From assembly GCF_001667075.1 (NCBI RefSeq), contig NZ_LZIL01000042.1, positions 115,072 to 179,071 of the forward strand: a stretch of 64,000 bases of DNA, in the 5' to 3' direction. The stretch is from Mycobacterium sp. 852014-52450_SCH5900713. Lineage in GTDB: Bacteria; Actinomycetota; Actinomycetes; Mycobacteriales; Mycobacteriaceae. Below the pieces are notes generated by a model. It was not told the origin of the DNA, ran no database searches, and saw only the letters and a list, made by a program, of their open reading frames with translations. The position numbers were made by a program, and so were the translations under genes. How positions within the stretch are numbered: position 1 is the stretch's first letter; every line of letters starts with the position of its first letter. This document shows positions 48,054 to 57,037 of this stretch, one piece after another.

Positions 48054-48560
48054 TCAAGCCTCTTTACGGGCGGGCGGCGCACCCGCGGGCGCGGGCGCCG
48101 GTTCGCCGCAGGCCAGCCGCTCGAGCGGAGCCAGCGCCTGCATCAGGGTGCCGAGGTCGGACGCGGGCAGCTGACTGAGCATCGCGGCCAGCGAGGCGCG
48201 CCGGTTGGCCAGGGACTCGCCGTGGACGGCACGCCCGCGCGGGGTGATGTCGACCAGCACGGCACGCAGGTCGGACGGGTCGCGCGAGCGTTTCACCAGC
48301 CCCAGCTTTTCCAGCCGGCGGATCGCCACGGTGGTGGTGGGAGTGCGGACCCGCTCATGGGCAGCCAGGTCGGTCATCCGAATCGGCCCCTGATCCAGCA
48401 AGGTGACCAGAATCGACAGTTGCGCCAACGTTAATTCGCCCGCGGCCGCGGTGCCGCTCGGGTCCCCGCGCCGCAGAATCGAAAACAATTTGGACAGCGC
48501 ACGGTGCAAACCTTCCGCAAGCTCGGTGACGTCGGCCGCGGGGGATTCGCTGTCCGCCAT
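48054..48560 (-). CDS. MarR-family transcriptional regulator (Rv0042c-like)
   Basis: A 168-residue winged-helix regulator. The wHTH is about 55-110 (LTLAQLSILVTLLDQG, RMTDLAAHERVRTPTTTVAIRRLEKLGLVKRSRD) with the conserved wing DLRAVLVDITPRG. The Pro/Ala tail is unusual but unstructured. ATG 48560 is chosen; 48596 (MYVPDIALDSPF) is also possible. It sits downstream of the glutamine-type transporter and could regulate it or the SDR gene. Confidence 0.9.
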   Translation of the reverse strand: MADSESPAADVTELAEGLHRALSKLFSILRRGDPSGTAAAGELTLAQLSILVTLLDQGPIRMTDLAAHERVRTPTTTVAIRRLEKLGLVKRSRDPSDLRAVLVDITPRGRAVHGESLANRRASLAAMLSQLPASDLGTLMQALAPLERLACGEPAPAPAGAPPARKEA

Positions 48561-48632
48561 AAACGGGGAGTCTAACGCTATATCAGGCACGTACAAGCTA
48601 GCTAAGCCGAGTAATTAGTAGCAGTGGGGTAG

Positions 48633-49376
48633 TCAAAGTACTTGGGACAGGAATCGCTGTAGCCGTTCGGTCTGCGCGGCTTCGAAAATCTGCTCCGGAG
48701 GCCCGGATTCCACCACCTTGCCGCGATCCATGAACACAACGGCGTTGGATGCCGAGCGGGCGAAGCCCATTTCATGGGTGACGACGATCATCGTCATGCC
48801 GTCGGCGCCGAGGTCGGCGATGAGTTGCAGAATCCCTTTGACCGTTTCCGGATCCAGCGCCGAAGTCGCCTCGTCGAAGAACATCACCTGGGGAGCCATG
48901 GCCAGCGCGCGGGCGATGGCGACCCGTTGTTGTTGCCCTCCGGACAGCATGCCGGGCCGGGCATCGGCCTTGTGCTTCAGGCCAACTCGCTCCAATTGGT
49001 TCAGCGCCAGGTCGCGGGCCTCGCCGGGCGGCAGGTGGCGCAACTTGCGCGGGGCCATCGCAACGTTCTTCAGCACGCTCAGATGGGGGAAGAGGTTGAA
49101 ATGCTGAAACACCATGCCGATGCGCTGTCGTAGCTCGTTGGGATCGTCGCGTAACACCGATCGACCGTCCAGCAGGATGTCGCCGCTATCGGGTTCGTAC
49201 AACCGGTTCAAGGTGCGCAGCAGCGTCGACTTGCCCGAGCCGGACGGTCCGATGACGGCGATGGTGGTGCCCGCCGGAGCCTCGAAATCGACGCCACGCA
49301 GCACCTTGTTCCCGCCCAGGGTCTGGTGAAGATCCTTGGCGGCCAAAGAAACCGACCGACGGCTCGGGACACTCAC
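48633..49376 (-). CDS. Polar amino-acid ABC transporter ATP-binding protein (GlnQ type)
   Basis: A 247-residue ATPase: Walker A GPSGSGKST, Q-loop FQHFNLFPHLSV, signature LSGGQQQRVAIARAL, Walker B VMFFDEATSALD and H-loop VVTHEMGFA. The sequence between is of the GlnQ/HisP class that energises uptake of glutamine, glutamate or related amino acids. The GTG start overlaps the stop of the fused permease gene by GTGA, confirming the pair as one system. Confidence 0.95.
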   Translation of the reverse strand: MSVPSRRSVSLAAKDLHQTLGGNKVLRGVDFEAPAGTTIAVIGPSGSGKSTLLRTLNRLYEPDSGDILLDGRSVLRDDPNELRQRIGMVFQHFNLFPHLSVLKNVAMAPRKLRHLPPGEARDLALNQLERVGLKHKADARPGMLSGGQQQRVAIARALAMAPQVMFFDEATSALDPETVKGILQLIADLGADGMTMIVVTHEMGFARSASNAVVFMDRGKVVESGPPEQIFEAAQTERLQRFLSQVL

Positions 49377-51190
49377 GTGATCTCCTGGCCGAACTTCGTG
49401 GCCAGCATCTCCGCATTGTCGTCGAGGTCGGGGGCGCCCCGGCCGCGGCGCAGGCGCGCGTCGATGTAATTCACCAAATGCGTTAACGGGATGGTCAGTA
49501 TCAGATAGAAGAGGCCGGCGGCCACCAACGGTGAGAGGCTTCCGGTCTGGGCATTCAAATCCCGGCCCACCTGAAAGAGCTCCCGTTGATCGGCGATCAG
49601 GCCGAGGAAGTACACCAACGCGGATGCCTTCAACAACCCGATGAACTGGTTGACCAGTGCCGGCAATACCCGCCGTATTCCCTGCGGCACCACCACCAGT
49701 CGCATCGCGGTCGTGTAGCTGAAGCCCAGCGCGCGGGAGGCCTCCAACTGGCCGGGGTCCACGCTTTGTATTCCGGAGCGCAGGATTTCGCCGATGTAGG
49801 CGGCGGCCATCAACCCAAGCGCTGCAATTCCCAAGGGGTAAGGGTTCTTGTTCGTCAGTCCGCCGACCAATGGACCGACGCCCATTCCGATCAGCAGGAT
49901 GATCACCACTTCGGGCAGGCCGCGGAAGATATCGGTGTATACCCGTGCCGGCCAGCGCAGCCAGCGCCGATGTGAGATGCCCGCCATTGCCAGCACCATC
50001 CCCAACGCCAACCCGATCACGATGGCGCAGTTGGTCAGGATCAAGGTGTTCGGCAGCCCCGTCGTGAACAGAACGGGGATGGCTCGGCGGTACATGTCCC
50101 AGTCAAAGAACGAATCGCGCAACTGGGCCAGCGCCGATTTGGGCGCGGCCGGGCCTGTCGGCGCGCGGTGCTGGCTTGCGACCATCGCGGCGAAATCCGG
50201 CAGGCTCGGGGCCGGCGCCGCTTTCGATCCAGGCTTCCATCCGGGTGGGAGCGTGCGCGGTACCCAGTCGCAGTACAGCTTGGCCCACGTGCCGTCGGCG
50301 ATCACCGCGTCCAGCCCGGAATTCAGCGCATCGATTAGCGGCTTGTTCTCCTTGGCGACGGCGTAAGCCACGAAATTGCCTGGGCTGAAAGTGTTCGCGA
50401 CGGTCACCGCGGGATCACCCGGCCGAACGACGGTCGAGGCAAGCGTTCCGGGCGCCACCCACGCATCAATCTGGCGGGTCTTGAGGCTGGCGTACAGGGT
50501 GGCGAAGCCGGGATACTTCACCGGCTGCAGATGCAGGGTGTCGACGACGTACGACTCCTCGACAGTGCCCTGGACTACGCCGATGCGCTGACCGGCGGCC
50601 AGGTCGCCGAACTTGTGGATCGGCGAGCCGGGCGGCACCACCAAAGAGTAGAAGCCGAAGTCGTAGCCGTTGGTGAAAGCGACGGTGTGACGGCGTTGGT
50701 CGGTGGCTTTCACCGACGCCGATCCGACGTCGAAGCGCCGGGACGCCACCTGGGCCAGCAACGCGGAGAAGTCGGTGCTGACGAAGCGCAACTGCAGGTG
50801 CAGCTTGTCGGCGATGGCGCGCAGCAGGAGGTTGTCGAAGCCGCTGAATTCGCCGGTGGGATTGATGCAGATGTTGGGCGGGGCGTCCGACAGCGTGCCC
50901 ACCGTCAGCACACCCGGCGTGCCGAGCCCGAGCGCTCCGACGTCAACCGCGGTGAGCGGTTCGACCGATGGTGTCGTGTCCCGATCTTCCTGGGGGGTGG
51001 GCTGGCTCTCGGTCAGATCCTTAGGCAGGGCCCTTGCGCTCTCCAAGCCGGCCGGCGCGCATTGATTCCAGTCGGCGGCCGCGGGCGCGGCCGGCCCGCC
51101 TAATGCCATGCCGCACACCAGCACCGTCGTCGCGGCCAGTCCGAACAGCCTTGCGCGGCGCTGGGTGCGCCGGTCCACGCGCGCATTCAT
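49373..51190 (-). CDS. Fused amino-acid ABC transporter: substrate-binding protein plus permease
   Basis: A 605-residue fusion. A signal/anchor segment (about 12-38) leads to an exported solute-binding domain (about 75-320: GEFSGFDNLLLRAIADKL, SVKATDQRRHTVAFTNGYDF, VGVVQGTVEESY-type lobe motif). A linker follows, then a HisM/GlnP-type permease with the EAA-like signature (about 375-585: EASRALGFSYTTAMRLVVVPQGIRRVLPALVNQ read in pieces). Such fusions occur in actinobacteria and firmicutes and need only a GlnQ ATPase, provided by the next gene. ATG 51190 is chosen over GTG 51199. No lipobox was seen. Confidence 0.93.
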   Translation of the reverse strand: MNARVDRRTQRRARLFGLAATTVLVCGMALGGPAAPAAADWNQCAPAGLESARALPKDLTESQPTPQEDRDTTPSVEPLTAVDVGALGLGTPGVLTVGTLSDAPPNICINPTGEFSGFDNLLLRAIADKLHLQLRFVSTDFSALLAQVASRRFDVGSASVKATDQRRHTVAFTNGYDFGFYSLVVPPGSPIHKFGDLAAGQRIGVVQGTVEESYVVDTLHLQPVKYPGFATLYASLKTRQIDAWVAPGTLASTVVRPGDPAVTVANTFSPGNFVAYAVAKENKPLIDALNSGLDAVIADGTWAKLYCDWVPRTLPPGWKPGSKAAPAPSLPDFAAMVASQHRAPTGPAAPKSALAQLRDSFFDWDMYRRAIPVLFTTGLPNTLILTNCAIVIGLALGMVLAMAGISHRRWLRWPARVYTDIFRGLPEVVIILLIGMGVGPLVGGLTNKNPYPLGIAALGLMAAAYIGEILRSGIQSVDPGQLEASRALGFSYTTAMRLVVVPQGIRRVLPALVNQFIGLLKASALVYFLGLIADQRELFQVGRDLNAQTGSLSPLVAAGLFYLILTIPLTHLVNYIDARLRRGRGAPDLDDNAEMLATKFGQEIT

Positions 51191-51238
51191 CCCTGCCACC
51201 GTATCGACAGGGCGGCGGCTTCGTGGGGTGAGCGTGCC

Positions 51239-51979
51239 CTACAGCGCCAGCGACGGCTCGACGCCCACGGCTTCGGCGTCGACGAGCACCTCGAGCGGTG
51301 CGGGCACGACCGGGCTCACGTCGTCGGGAGCGGTGAACACCCTGCGCCGGGAAAGTTCGGCCAGCATGGTCTGGGCCATCAGGTAGGAGCGGCCCACGCA
51401 CGCGGCCCGTGCGGCCTCGGGGTCGCGCCGGTTGATCGCGGAAGTCTCGTCTTCGTAGAACGGAAGCATCTCTTCGCGGCTGCCCTGATAAATCAGCCAG
51501 AACACCCGGGGAACCAGGTTTTGCGAGGCGCGGATCGTCGCGTGCAGGCGCGGCCCGGCGTATTCGTCGTTGATGGTGCGCCGGTACTCGGCGGCGATGT
51601 CGCAGAAGGCCCGCGAATCCTTCGCGGTGCGTAGCGATCGCATGAAGGCGTCGAGTTGCCCCAGGATCCGCGGCGTCGGACTGGTGGCCGCGCGCGCGGA
51701 CGCGATGCCGTTGAGCAGACCCTCGAGCTCATGATGCTCGAGGACGGTAGCTTCGTCGAACCGCTCCACGAACGCGCCGCGGTGATAGCGGGTGGAGACG
51801 ATGCCGTCGTGTTCGAGTTGCACCAGCGCCTCTTGAATTGGGACGCGGCTTACACCCAGTCCCAGCGCGATCTCATTGCGATCGACGCGGTCGCCGGTGC
51901 GCAACTTCCCCGTGAGCAAGAGGTGAAGGATGTGCGAAACAACCAGGTCCTTTTCTTTGACCCCGTATTTCTTCGGCAT
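51239..51979 (-). CDS. GntR-family transcriptional regulator (Rv0043c equivalent)
   Basis: A 246-residue FadR/VanR-subgroup regulator: winged helix about 10-75 ([33 protein letters not shown] read in parts) and an all-helical FCD ligand domain (about 85-215) with metal-type Asp/His residues. The orthologue has 244 residues. It lies just upstream of the transporter on the same strand and 108 nt downstream of the LLM gene. Its ligand is unknown. Confidence 0.92.
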   Translation of the reverse strand: MPKKYGVKEKDLVVSHILHLLLTGKLRTGDRVDRNEIALGLGVSRVPIQEALVQLEHDGIVSTRYHRGAFVERFDEATVLEHHELEGLLNGIASARAATSPTPRILGQLDAFMRSLRTAKDSRAFCDIAAEYRRTINDEYAGPRLHATIRASQNLVPRVFWLIYQGSREEMLPFYEDETSAINRRDPEAARAACVGRSYLMAQTMLAELSRRRVFTAPDDVSPVVPAPLEVLVDAEAVGVEPSLAL

Positions 51980-52087
51980 TTCGTCCTTGAGTCTCTTTCA
52001 AACCCGGTGCGGCCATCAGCGCGAGAAGTTTCTCACGAGTGGGCTCGTATTTTCCGGTGTTTCACCAATAAATGGTCGGGGACGGGT

Positions 52088-52873
52088 TTAACGACTATCC
52101 CGCCACCGGCACAGCGCTTCCGCGGCGCCCAGGTTGTACTCCGGTCCGTCGCACGCGACGGTCAGCAGCGTGACTCCGAGGCCGAAGAGTTTTTCGGCAT
52201 TGTCGATCAGGCCGCCGCGGTCCTGCACGGCGGCCGAGCGTTCGATGCTCGCCGGGTCGCGGCCGACGTCGGCGCAATGCCGGGCCAGGACGTCCGCCTT
52301 GGCCGGGAACTCGTCGGCGGAGGTGAAGCTGTGCCATAGGTCGGCGTATTCGGCAACCAGCCGCAGCGTCTTGCGCTCACCGCCCCCGCCGATCAGGACC
52401 GGGATGTCGCGGGTCGGCGAGGGGTTCAGTTTCGCCAGTCGCGCCTTGATCCGGGGGAGCGCGCCCGCGAGGTCGTCGAGGCGGCTGCCTGCGGTGCCGA
52501 ACTCGTAGCCGTACTCGTCGTAGTCCTTCTGCTTCCACCCCGAGCCGATCCCGAGCACGAGCCGGCCGCCGGAAATGTGATCGACCGTGCGGGCCATGTC
52601 GGCCAGCAGCTCGGGATTCCGGTACGAGTTACACGTGACCAGCGCGCCGATCTGGATGCGCGATGTCTGCTCGGCCCACGCCCCGAGCATTGTCCAGCAT
52701 TCGAAATGCGCACCGTCGGGATCACCGTAGAGGGGGAAGAAGTGGTCCCAGTTGAAGGCGATGTCGACGCCGACGTCCTCGCAGCGACGCACGGCGTCCC
52801 GGATTTGGCGATACTGCGGCGCGTGCTGAGGCTGCAGTTGCACGCCGATGCGGATGGGGAGATCAGGGGTCAT
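52088..52873 (-). CDS. F420-dependent LLM-class oxidoreductase (Rv0044c equivalent)
   Basis: A 261-residue luciferase-like TIM-barrel protein: DIAFNWDHFFPLYGDPDG, VTCNSYRNPELLADMARTVD and GRLVLGIGSGWKQKDYDEYG match the F420-binding family (TIGR03560-like). Mycobacteria use F420H2 in many such reductases. The orthologue is 264 residues. The hydrolase gene lies 15 nt upstream, so they are co-transcribed. Confidence 0.92.
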   Translation of the reverse strand: MTPDLPIRIGVQLQPQHAPQYRQIRDAVRRCEDVGVDIAFNWDHFFPLYGDPDGAHFECWTMLGAWAEQTSRIQIGALVTCNSYRNPELLADMARTVDHISGGRLVLGIGSGWKQKDYDEYGYEFGTAGSRLDDLAGALPRIKARLAKLNPSPTRDIPVLIGGGGERKTLRLVAEYADLWHSFTSADEFPAKADVLARHCADVGRDPASIERSAAVQDRGGLIDNAEKLFGLGVTLLTVACDGPEYNLGAAEALCRWRDSR

Positions 52874-52888
52874 GAGACCACCGTAGGC

Positions 52889-53803
52889 TCAGCCCGCGTC
52901 GAGCACCCCGCGCAGCAGATCGATCAGGGCGAGGGGCTGGTCGCTTTGCACGGAATGGCCGGAATCCTCGACGACGTGCGCCGCGCGGAAATGCTTTGTG
53001 CGACGGCTGAGTTCGGCCGCGTCGTCGTCGCTGACGAAACCCGACTTGCCGCCGCGGATAAGGGTGATCGGCGCGGACAGCCGGTCCACGTCCTCCCACA
53101 GGACGTCGAAGTCGGGGAACTTGCGGATGGCGTCGTAGCGCCACGTCCAGTTGCCGTTGTCCAGCCTGCGCGAGTTGTGAAACACGCCGCGGCGGAGCGC
53201 CTTTACCTCGCGGTGTGGCGCCGCCGCGATCGTCAGGTCCAGCATGGCCTGGAAGCTGGGGAATTCGCGTTCCCCGTGCATCAACGCGACCGTGCCCTGC
53301 TGTTCCTTGGTCATCTCCGAGTGCCGCTGCAGCGCCGACGGGGTGACGTCGATCAAGACGAGTTCGTTGACGAGTTCGGGCGCCACGGCGGCCAGCCGTA
53401 ACGCGGTCAGCCCGCCCAGCGACATGCCCACGACGAGATCGGCGCTCGCTGCGTGCTCACGTACCGCCGGCAACAGGGCGTCGGCGTTGATCTGCGGCGA
53501 ATAGTCGCCGTCCTCGCGCCATGCCGAATGGCCGTGCCCGGGGAGGTCCACCGCCAGCGCGGGCTCGCCGAGGCCGACGATGACGGTGTCCCAGGTGTGC
53601 GCGTTCTGCCCGCCGCCGTGCAGAAAAACGATCCGCGGGGGAGTGCCGCCCCAGCGCAGGGCGCTGATCTTGGCCTCGCCGGCGCCCGCCTCCACGCGTC
53701 GCACGTCCGGCAGCGGGCCAGTGACGCCGGCTTGCTCGGCATTCTCGGATAGCAGCGAGAACTCGTTCAGCCCGTCGAATGCGTCTTCGGAGATATCGGC
53801 CAC
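52889..53803 (-). CDS. Alpha/beta hydrolase (Rv0045c equivalent)
   Basis: A 304-residue serine hydrolase with oxyanion segment FLHGGGQNAHTW, nucleophile elbow GMSLGG and catalytic His in VEDSGHSVQSDQP. M. tuberculosis Rv0045c is an esterase with preference for short acyl chains. GTG start at 53803. It heads the transcript with the LLM gene. Confidence 0.92.
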   Translation of the reverse strand: MADISEDAFDGLNEFSLLSENAEQAGVTGPLPDVRRVEAGAGEAKISALRWGGTPPRIVFLHGGGQNAHTWDTVIVGLGEPALAVDLPGHGHSAWREDGDYSPQINADALLPAVREHAASADLVVGMSLGGLTALRLAAVAPELVNELVLIDVTPSALQRHSEMTKEQQGTVALMHGEREFPSFQAMLDLTIAAAPHREVKALRRGVFHNSRRLDNGNWTWRYDAIRKFPDFDVLWEDVDRLSAPITLIRGGKSGFVSDDDAAELSRRTKHFRAAHVVEDSGHSVQSDQPLALIDLLRGVLDAG

Positions 53804-53851
53804 GGTCTAGACACTAGCGGCGCCGCCCTAGAACCAGCGTCGTCGCCATGA

Positions 53852-55066
53852 CTAGAGGACGTAGCGACGGCGAATGCCGTGGAATCGTTCCCACATCGCG
53901 GCGGTGCGCTCGGCGGGGCTCACAATGGCTGTGTCCTCCGGTAGGGCGGCGAGCAGTTCGCCATGCTTGACGACCTGGGTGCTCAGCGCGGCGGGTTCGC
54001 CCTCGAGCATGTGCCGATAGGTCAGGTTGCCGCAGGCAAAGCCCTGGGTGTCGAGCCAGTTGTGCACGCCCGGATCACGATGAGCCATGACGAGACGAAC
54101 GCGGCCGTCGGCGTCGGTCTTGGTGCGGCTCGGCGTGTAGCTCACCGGCCGGTACAGGTAATCCATGCTGTTGAAAAAGACGCCCATATTGGTCAGCATC
54201 CACAACCCGTCGTGGGCGCCGAATTCGACGATCAGCGCCTCGTCGTCCGCGAGTTCCCAGTACATGTTGGCGGCGGCCCGGCCGCGCCTGGCGTCGGCGT
54301 CGGTCGCGTCGACTTGGGGGAACGCGTTGGGGTGGTTGGCGTCGACGCCGCCGTAGGTGAAGGGGAACTCGGGCCAGTCGGCCATCAGGCCCGTGACGAA
54401 CTCACCGGCCCAGCGCATCGCCTCGACCATCTCGGGAGGCGAGGGCAACGGTTTCGGGGATTCCATGTCGATTCGTTCGATGCGAAGCTGCGCGGGCAGC
54501 TCCTCCCAGCGGTCGAAACCCTGGCGGATGAACAGCTTCCGTGACCCCGTGGTGGTGGGCAGCCAATTGGGCCCGCGCTCGGGCCCGCCGATGTAGAGCT
54601 CGAATTCCCCGTCATCGCCGACCTGGAGCTGATGACCGAGCAGGTTGGTCTCCGGTGTGTCCCCGAACGGTTCGTGCAGCACGCCCGGGCCCGGCGTACG
54701 TGGACCCTGCACCGTGACGTTGAAAAACCTTGCGGTGCCGCGTGTCCCGGTGAGCCGATACGTCGACTGTCCGTCGATCCAGGCCTGCTGGTAGGTGAAG
54801 TCGGCACAGTCGCCGCCCAGCTTGCGGGTCGGACCACAGAAGGTGTGCAGCGCCGGGTAGCGGGTGTTGCGAGTCTCGAGCGCGAGATCGAAGGCCTGGC
54901 CGAGGTTTTGGGTCAGGAACCGGTAGGCGTCGACCCGATGGACGCCCGACGCCGGGTTGGCCTGCTTGAAGGCCTGTTCGCCCGCTTGCTGCAGTCGCTC
55001 ACAGAAGTCCGTCCAGGCCTGCTGCAGCGCCGCGTCGTCGGGCCCGTCGCCGAAGGCCATGCTCAC
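53852..55066 (-). CDS. DUF1214-type conserved protein
   Basis: A 404-residue protein related to the DUF1254/DUF1214 group: RTPGPGVLHEPFGDTPE, the MYWELADDEALIVEF block, GVFFNSMDYL and SRTKTDADGRVRLVMAHRDPG. Such proteins are abundant in mycobacteria, often beside steroid or aromatic degradation genes, without a proven activity. No signal peptide. GTG 55066 overlaps the preceding stop by GTGA; ATG 55060 is an alternative. Last gene of the four-gene cassette. Confidence 0.82.
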   Translation of the reverse strand: MSMAFGDGPDDAALQQAWTDFCERLQQAGEQAFKQANPASGVHRVDAYRFLTQNLGQAFDLALETRNTRYPALHTFCGPTRKLGGDCADFTYQQAWIDGQSTYRLTGTRGTARFFNVTVQGPRTPGPGVLHEPFGDTPETNLLGHQLQVGDDGEFELYIGGPERGPNWLPTTTGSRKLFIRQGFDRWEELPAQLRIERIDMESPKPLPSPPEMVEAMRWAGEFVTGLMADWPEFPFTYGGVDANHPNAFPQVDATDADARRGRAAANMYWELADDEALIVEFGAHDGLWMLTNMGVFFNSMDYLYRPVSYTPSRTKTDADGRVRLVMAHRDPGVHNWLDTQGFACGNLTYRHMLEGEPAALSTQVVKHGELLAALPEDTAIVSPAERTAAMWERFHGIRRRYVL

Positions 55067-55866
55067 GCACCGAGCCTGTCGAGCATCGCGCTGACGACGT
55101 CACATGCGCGCTGGGCGGCTTCCAGGTGTCCCTCCCGGTCGATGCGGAGACCGATCAGTTCCAGGTCGAAACCGTGGCGGTAGCCGCCGGCGAGCGCTTG
55201 GGCGACGAAGCTTTCGAGCGGGATCGTGCCGTCGCCGGGCACCGCCCTGGCCGGCAGCGCCCGGTCGCCGAGCACATAGTCGCTGAGCTGGATCAGCGCG
55301 GTCCTCGGTAGCGCCCGCTGCACCATCGCCTCCAAATCCCCCTCCGCCCAACAGTGAAACACGTCGATGCACAGACTGAGGTCGCCCATCTCGGCCAGCA
55401 CGACCGCGTCGCGCAGGGTGTGGGCCAGGTGGATGTCGGCGTACAGGCTGGATGCGTTCTCGACGGCCAGCGCCACCCCGGCCGCCTTGGCCTGCGCCGC
55501 GCAGGGAGCGATCATCGTGCAGAATCGGTCCGCGGCCTGCGCCCAGGCGAGGTCACCGCGCCCGCCGGTCAACAAGTAAACGGTGCGGGCTCCGACGGCG
55601 GCGGAGGCGTCGATCACGGTGGACAGCGCTTCGCGGGCGGCGTGCGGGTCGCTGGACAGCCTGCCGCCGGCGAACAGGTGGTAGACGGCCTCCACAGAAT
55701 AAGCGTTGCCGTGCAACAGCATTGGGAAGCACGGCTCGAGAAGTTGGCTGTCCAGGATGCTCAGCCGGGAGACCCCGAGCGCTGCCCAATGAGCTTCCAG
55801 TTCGGCCAGCGACTCACCTTGGAAGGTGACGTTGTGCACCGACAGACGCTGGTGTGGGCCGGTCAT
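55063..55866 (-). CDS. Sugar-phosphate isomerase/epimerase-like TIM-barrel protein
   Basis: A 267-residue xylose-isomerase-like TIM barrel: ALAVENASSLYADIH with metal-binding Glu, SLCIDVFHCWAEGDLEAM with Asp/His, LIQLSDYVLGDRA and FDLELIGLRIDREGH with a late Glu. Members isomerise or epimerise sugars, inosose or hydroxy-acids, or cleave ring compounds, so substrate is open. ATG 55866 (MTGPHQRLSVHNVTFQG) is 1 nt past the sulfotransferase stop. Confidence 0.88.
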   Translation of the reverse strand: MTGPHQRLSVHNVTFQGESLAELEAHWAALGVSRLSILDSQLLEPCFPMLLHGNAYSVEAVYHLFAGGRLSSDPHAAREALSTVIDASAAVGARTVYLLTGGRGDLAWAQAADRFCTMIAPCAAQAKAAGVALAVENASSLYADIHLAHTLRDAVVLAEMGDLSLCIDVFHCWAEGDLEAMVQRALPRTALIQLSDYVLGDRALPARAVPGDGTIPLESFVAQALAGGYRHGFDLELIGLRIDREGHLEAAQRACDVVSAMLDRLGA

Positions 55867-55867
55867 G

Positions 55868-57037
55868 TCAGGCGCGGTTCTCGATGGCGACACCGAATCG
55901 TTCTCGGAATGGCCGGAATTCCGCGTGCAGCGCATCCAGGTCCTCGCCGATGTCGGTCAGCAGTTGGGTGGAGTAGGTGAATTTGCCGTAGCGGTCGCCA
56001 CGATTGTTGGCCAGGTACGCGCGCATCGCCGATGCGGCGTCGTCCGACAGTTCGCGACCGCAGAACTCGTAGTAGCGCCGGACGGTGCCGATGTGGTCGG
56101 CGACGAAGTCGGCGTAGCGCACGTGCAGGATACGGGGATCGTCGACCAACGGATTGCTCATCGTGTTGGCGATGCTGGCGCGGGTCATCTCGAGGTGCTT
56201 CTTCGCTTCGGCGTGCAGGTCGACCGGACCGACGATGCCTTCGGCGATGTCGGCCATCATCATGGTGCGCGACGCGGCGACTTGGACGGGGTCGCGGTGC
56301 AGCCACACCAGGTGCGCGTCGGGATAGGTGTCGAAGAGTTCCTTGAGGCGGAAACCGTGAAATCCCTTAAGCACCCAGTACTTTCGGGGACGGCAATATT
56401 GCAGCTGCTGCAGCATGGCCTTGTGCAGCCGGTATTGCGCCGCGGGATCGGTGGCCAGGCCGCCGACCAGAGACTGCATCGGCACGCGCCACCAGGCGGT
56501 GGGCGTCATCACCCGGAAGTCGAACGCCCAGGTGCGCTCGTCCTCAGGCAGACCGTCGCCCAGCATGTCGTTGTACGGGTGGCTGTGCAGCCACTTGGGC
56601 ATCTTCGCGTTGATCTCGCGCCAGTCCGCGTCGGCCCACTCTCTGCGGTCGTCATCGGGATCTGCCAGACCCGGCGGCGGTGACGGATACATCACCTCCC
56701 AGAAGCGCAGCGCCCGAGCACGCGGATCAACGGACATCAGCGCGTGCATGAGCGTTGTGCCCGACCGGGGTTCGCCTGTGACGAACATCGGACCGACGAT
56801 CACCTCGTCGGCGATCGGGTAGCGGTTGCGGTCTTCGATGAACTCCAGCCGCGACGTCAGCAACCATCGACACACCTGCGCCGCCTGGCGGTGGCCCTCG
56901 GTGTTCATGCCGAGGCCGTTGAGATGGTCGACCGCGACGGTGAAGCGTTGCGGCAAGGTGGGATCGCCGTAGTCGCACAGTCCGGTTTCGGCCTCCGCGT
57001 CGGCGAGCAGCCTGGCGGCGTCCAGGGGCGCCGTCAC
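55868..57037 (-). CDS. Sulfotransferase family protein
   Basis: A 389-residue protein of the mycobacterial Stf type. The PAPS 5'-phosphosulfate loop is GEPRSGTTLMHALMSVDP (about 110-127), and the 3'-phosphate site is the HRDPVQVAASRTMMM stretch. LLTSRLEFIEDRNRY before it is typical of this group. It would transfer sulfate from PAPS to a hydroxyl acceptor, unknown here. GTG 57037 overlaps the LLM stop by GTGA; a 92-codon longer frame lies inside that gene and is rejected. Confidence 0.88.
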   Translation of the reverse strand: MTAPLDAARLLADAEAETGLCDYGDPTLPQRFTVAVDHLNGLGMNTEGHRQAAQVCRWLLTSRLEFIEDRNRYPIADEVIVGPMFVTGEPRSGTTLMHALMSVDPRARALRFWEVMYPSPPPGLADPDDDRREWADADWREINAKMPKWLHSHPYNDMLGDGLPEDERTWAFDFRVMTPTAWWRVPMQSLVGGLATDPAAQYRLHKAMLQQLQYCRPRKYWVLKGFHGFRLKELFDTYPDAHLVWLHRDPVQVAASRTMMMADIAEGIVGPVDLHAEAKKHLEMTRASIANTMSNPLVDDPRILHVRYADFVADHIGTVRRYYEFCGRELSDDAASAMRAYLANNRGDRYGKFTYSTQLLTDIGEDLDALHAEFRPFRERFGVAIENRA

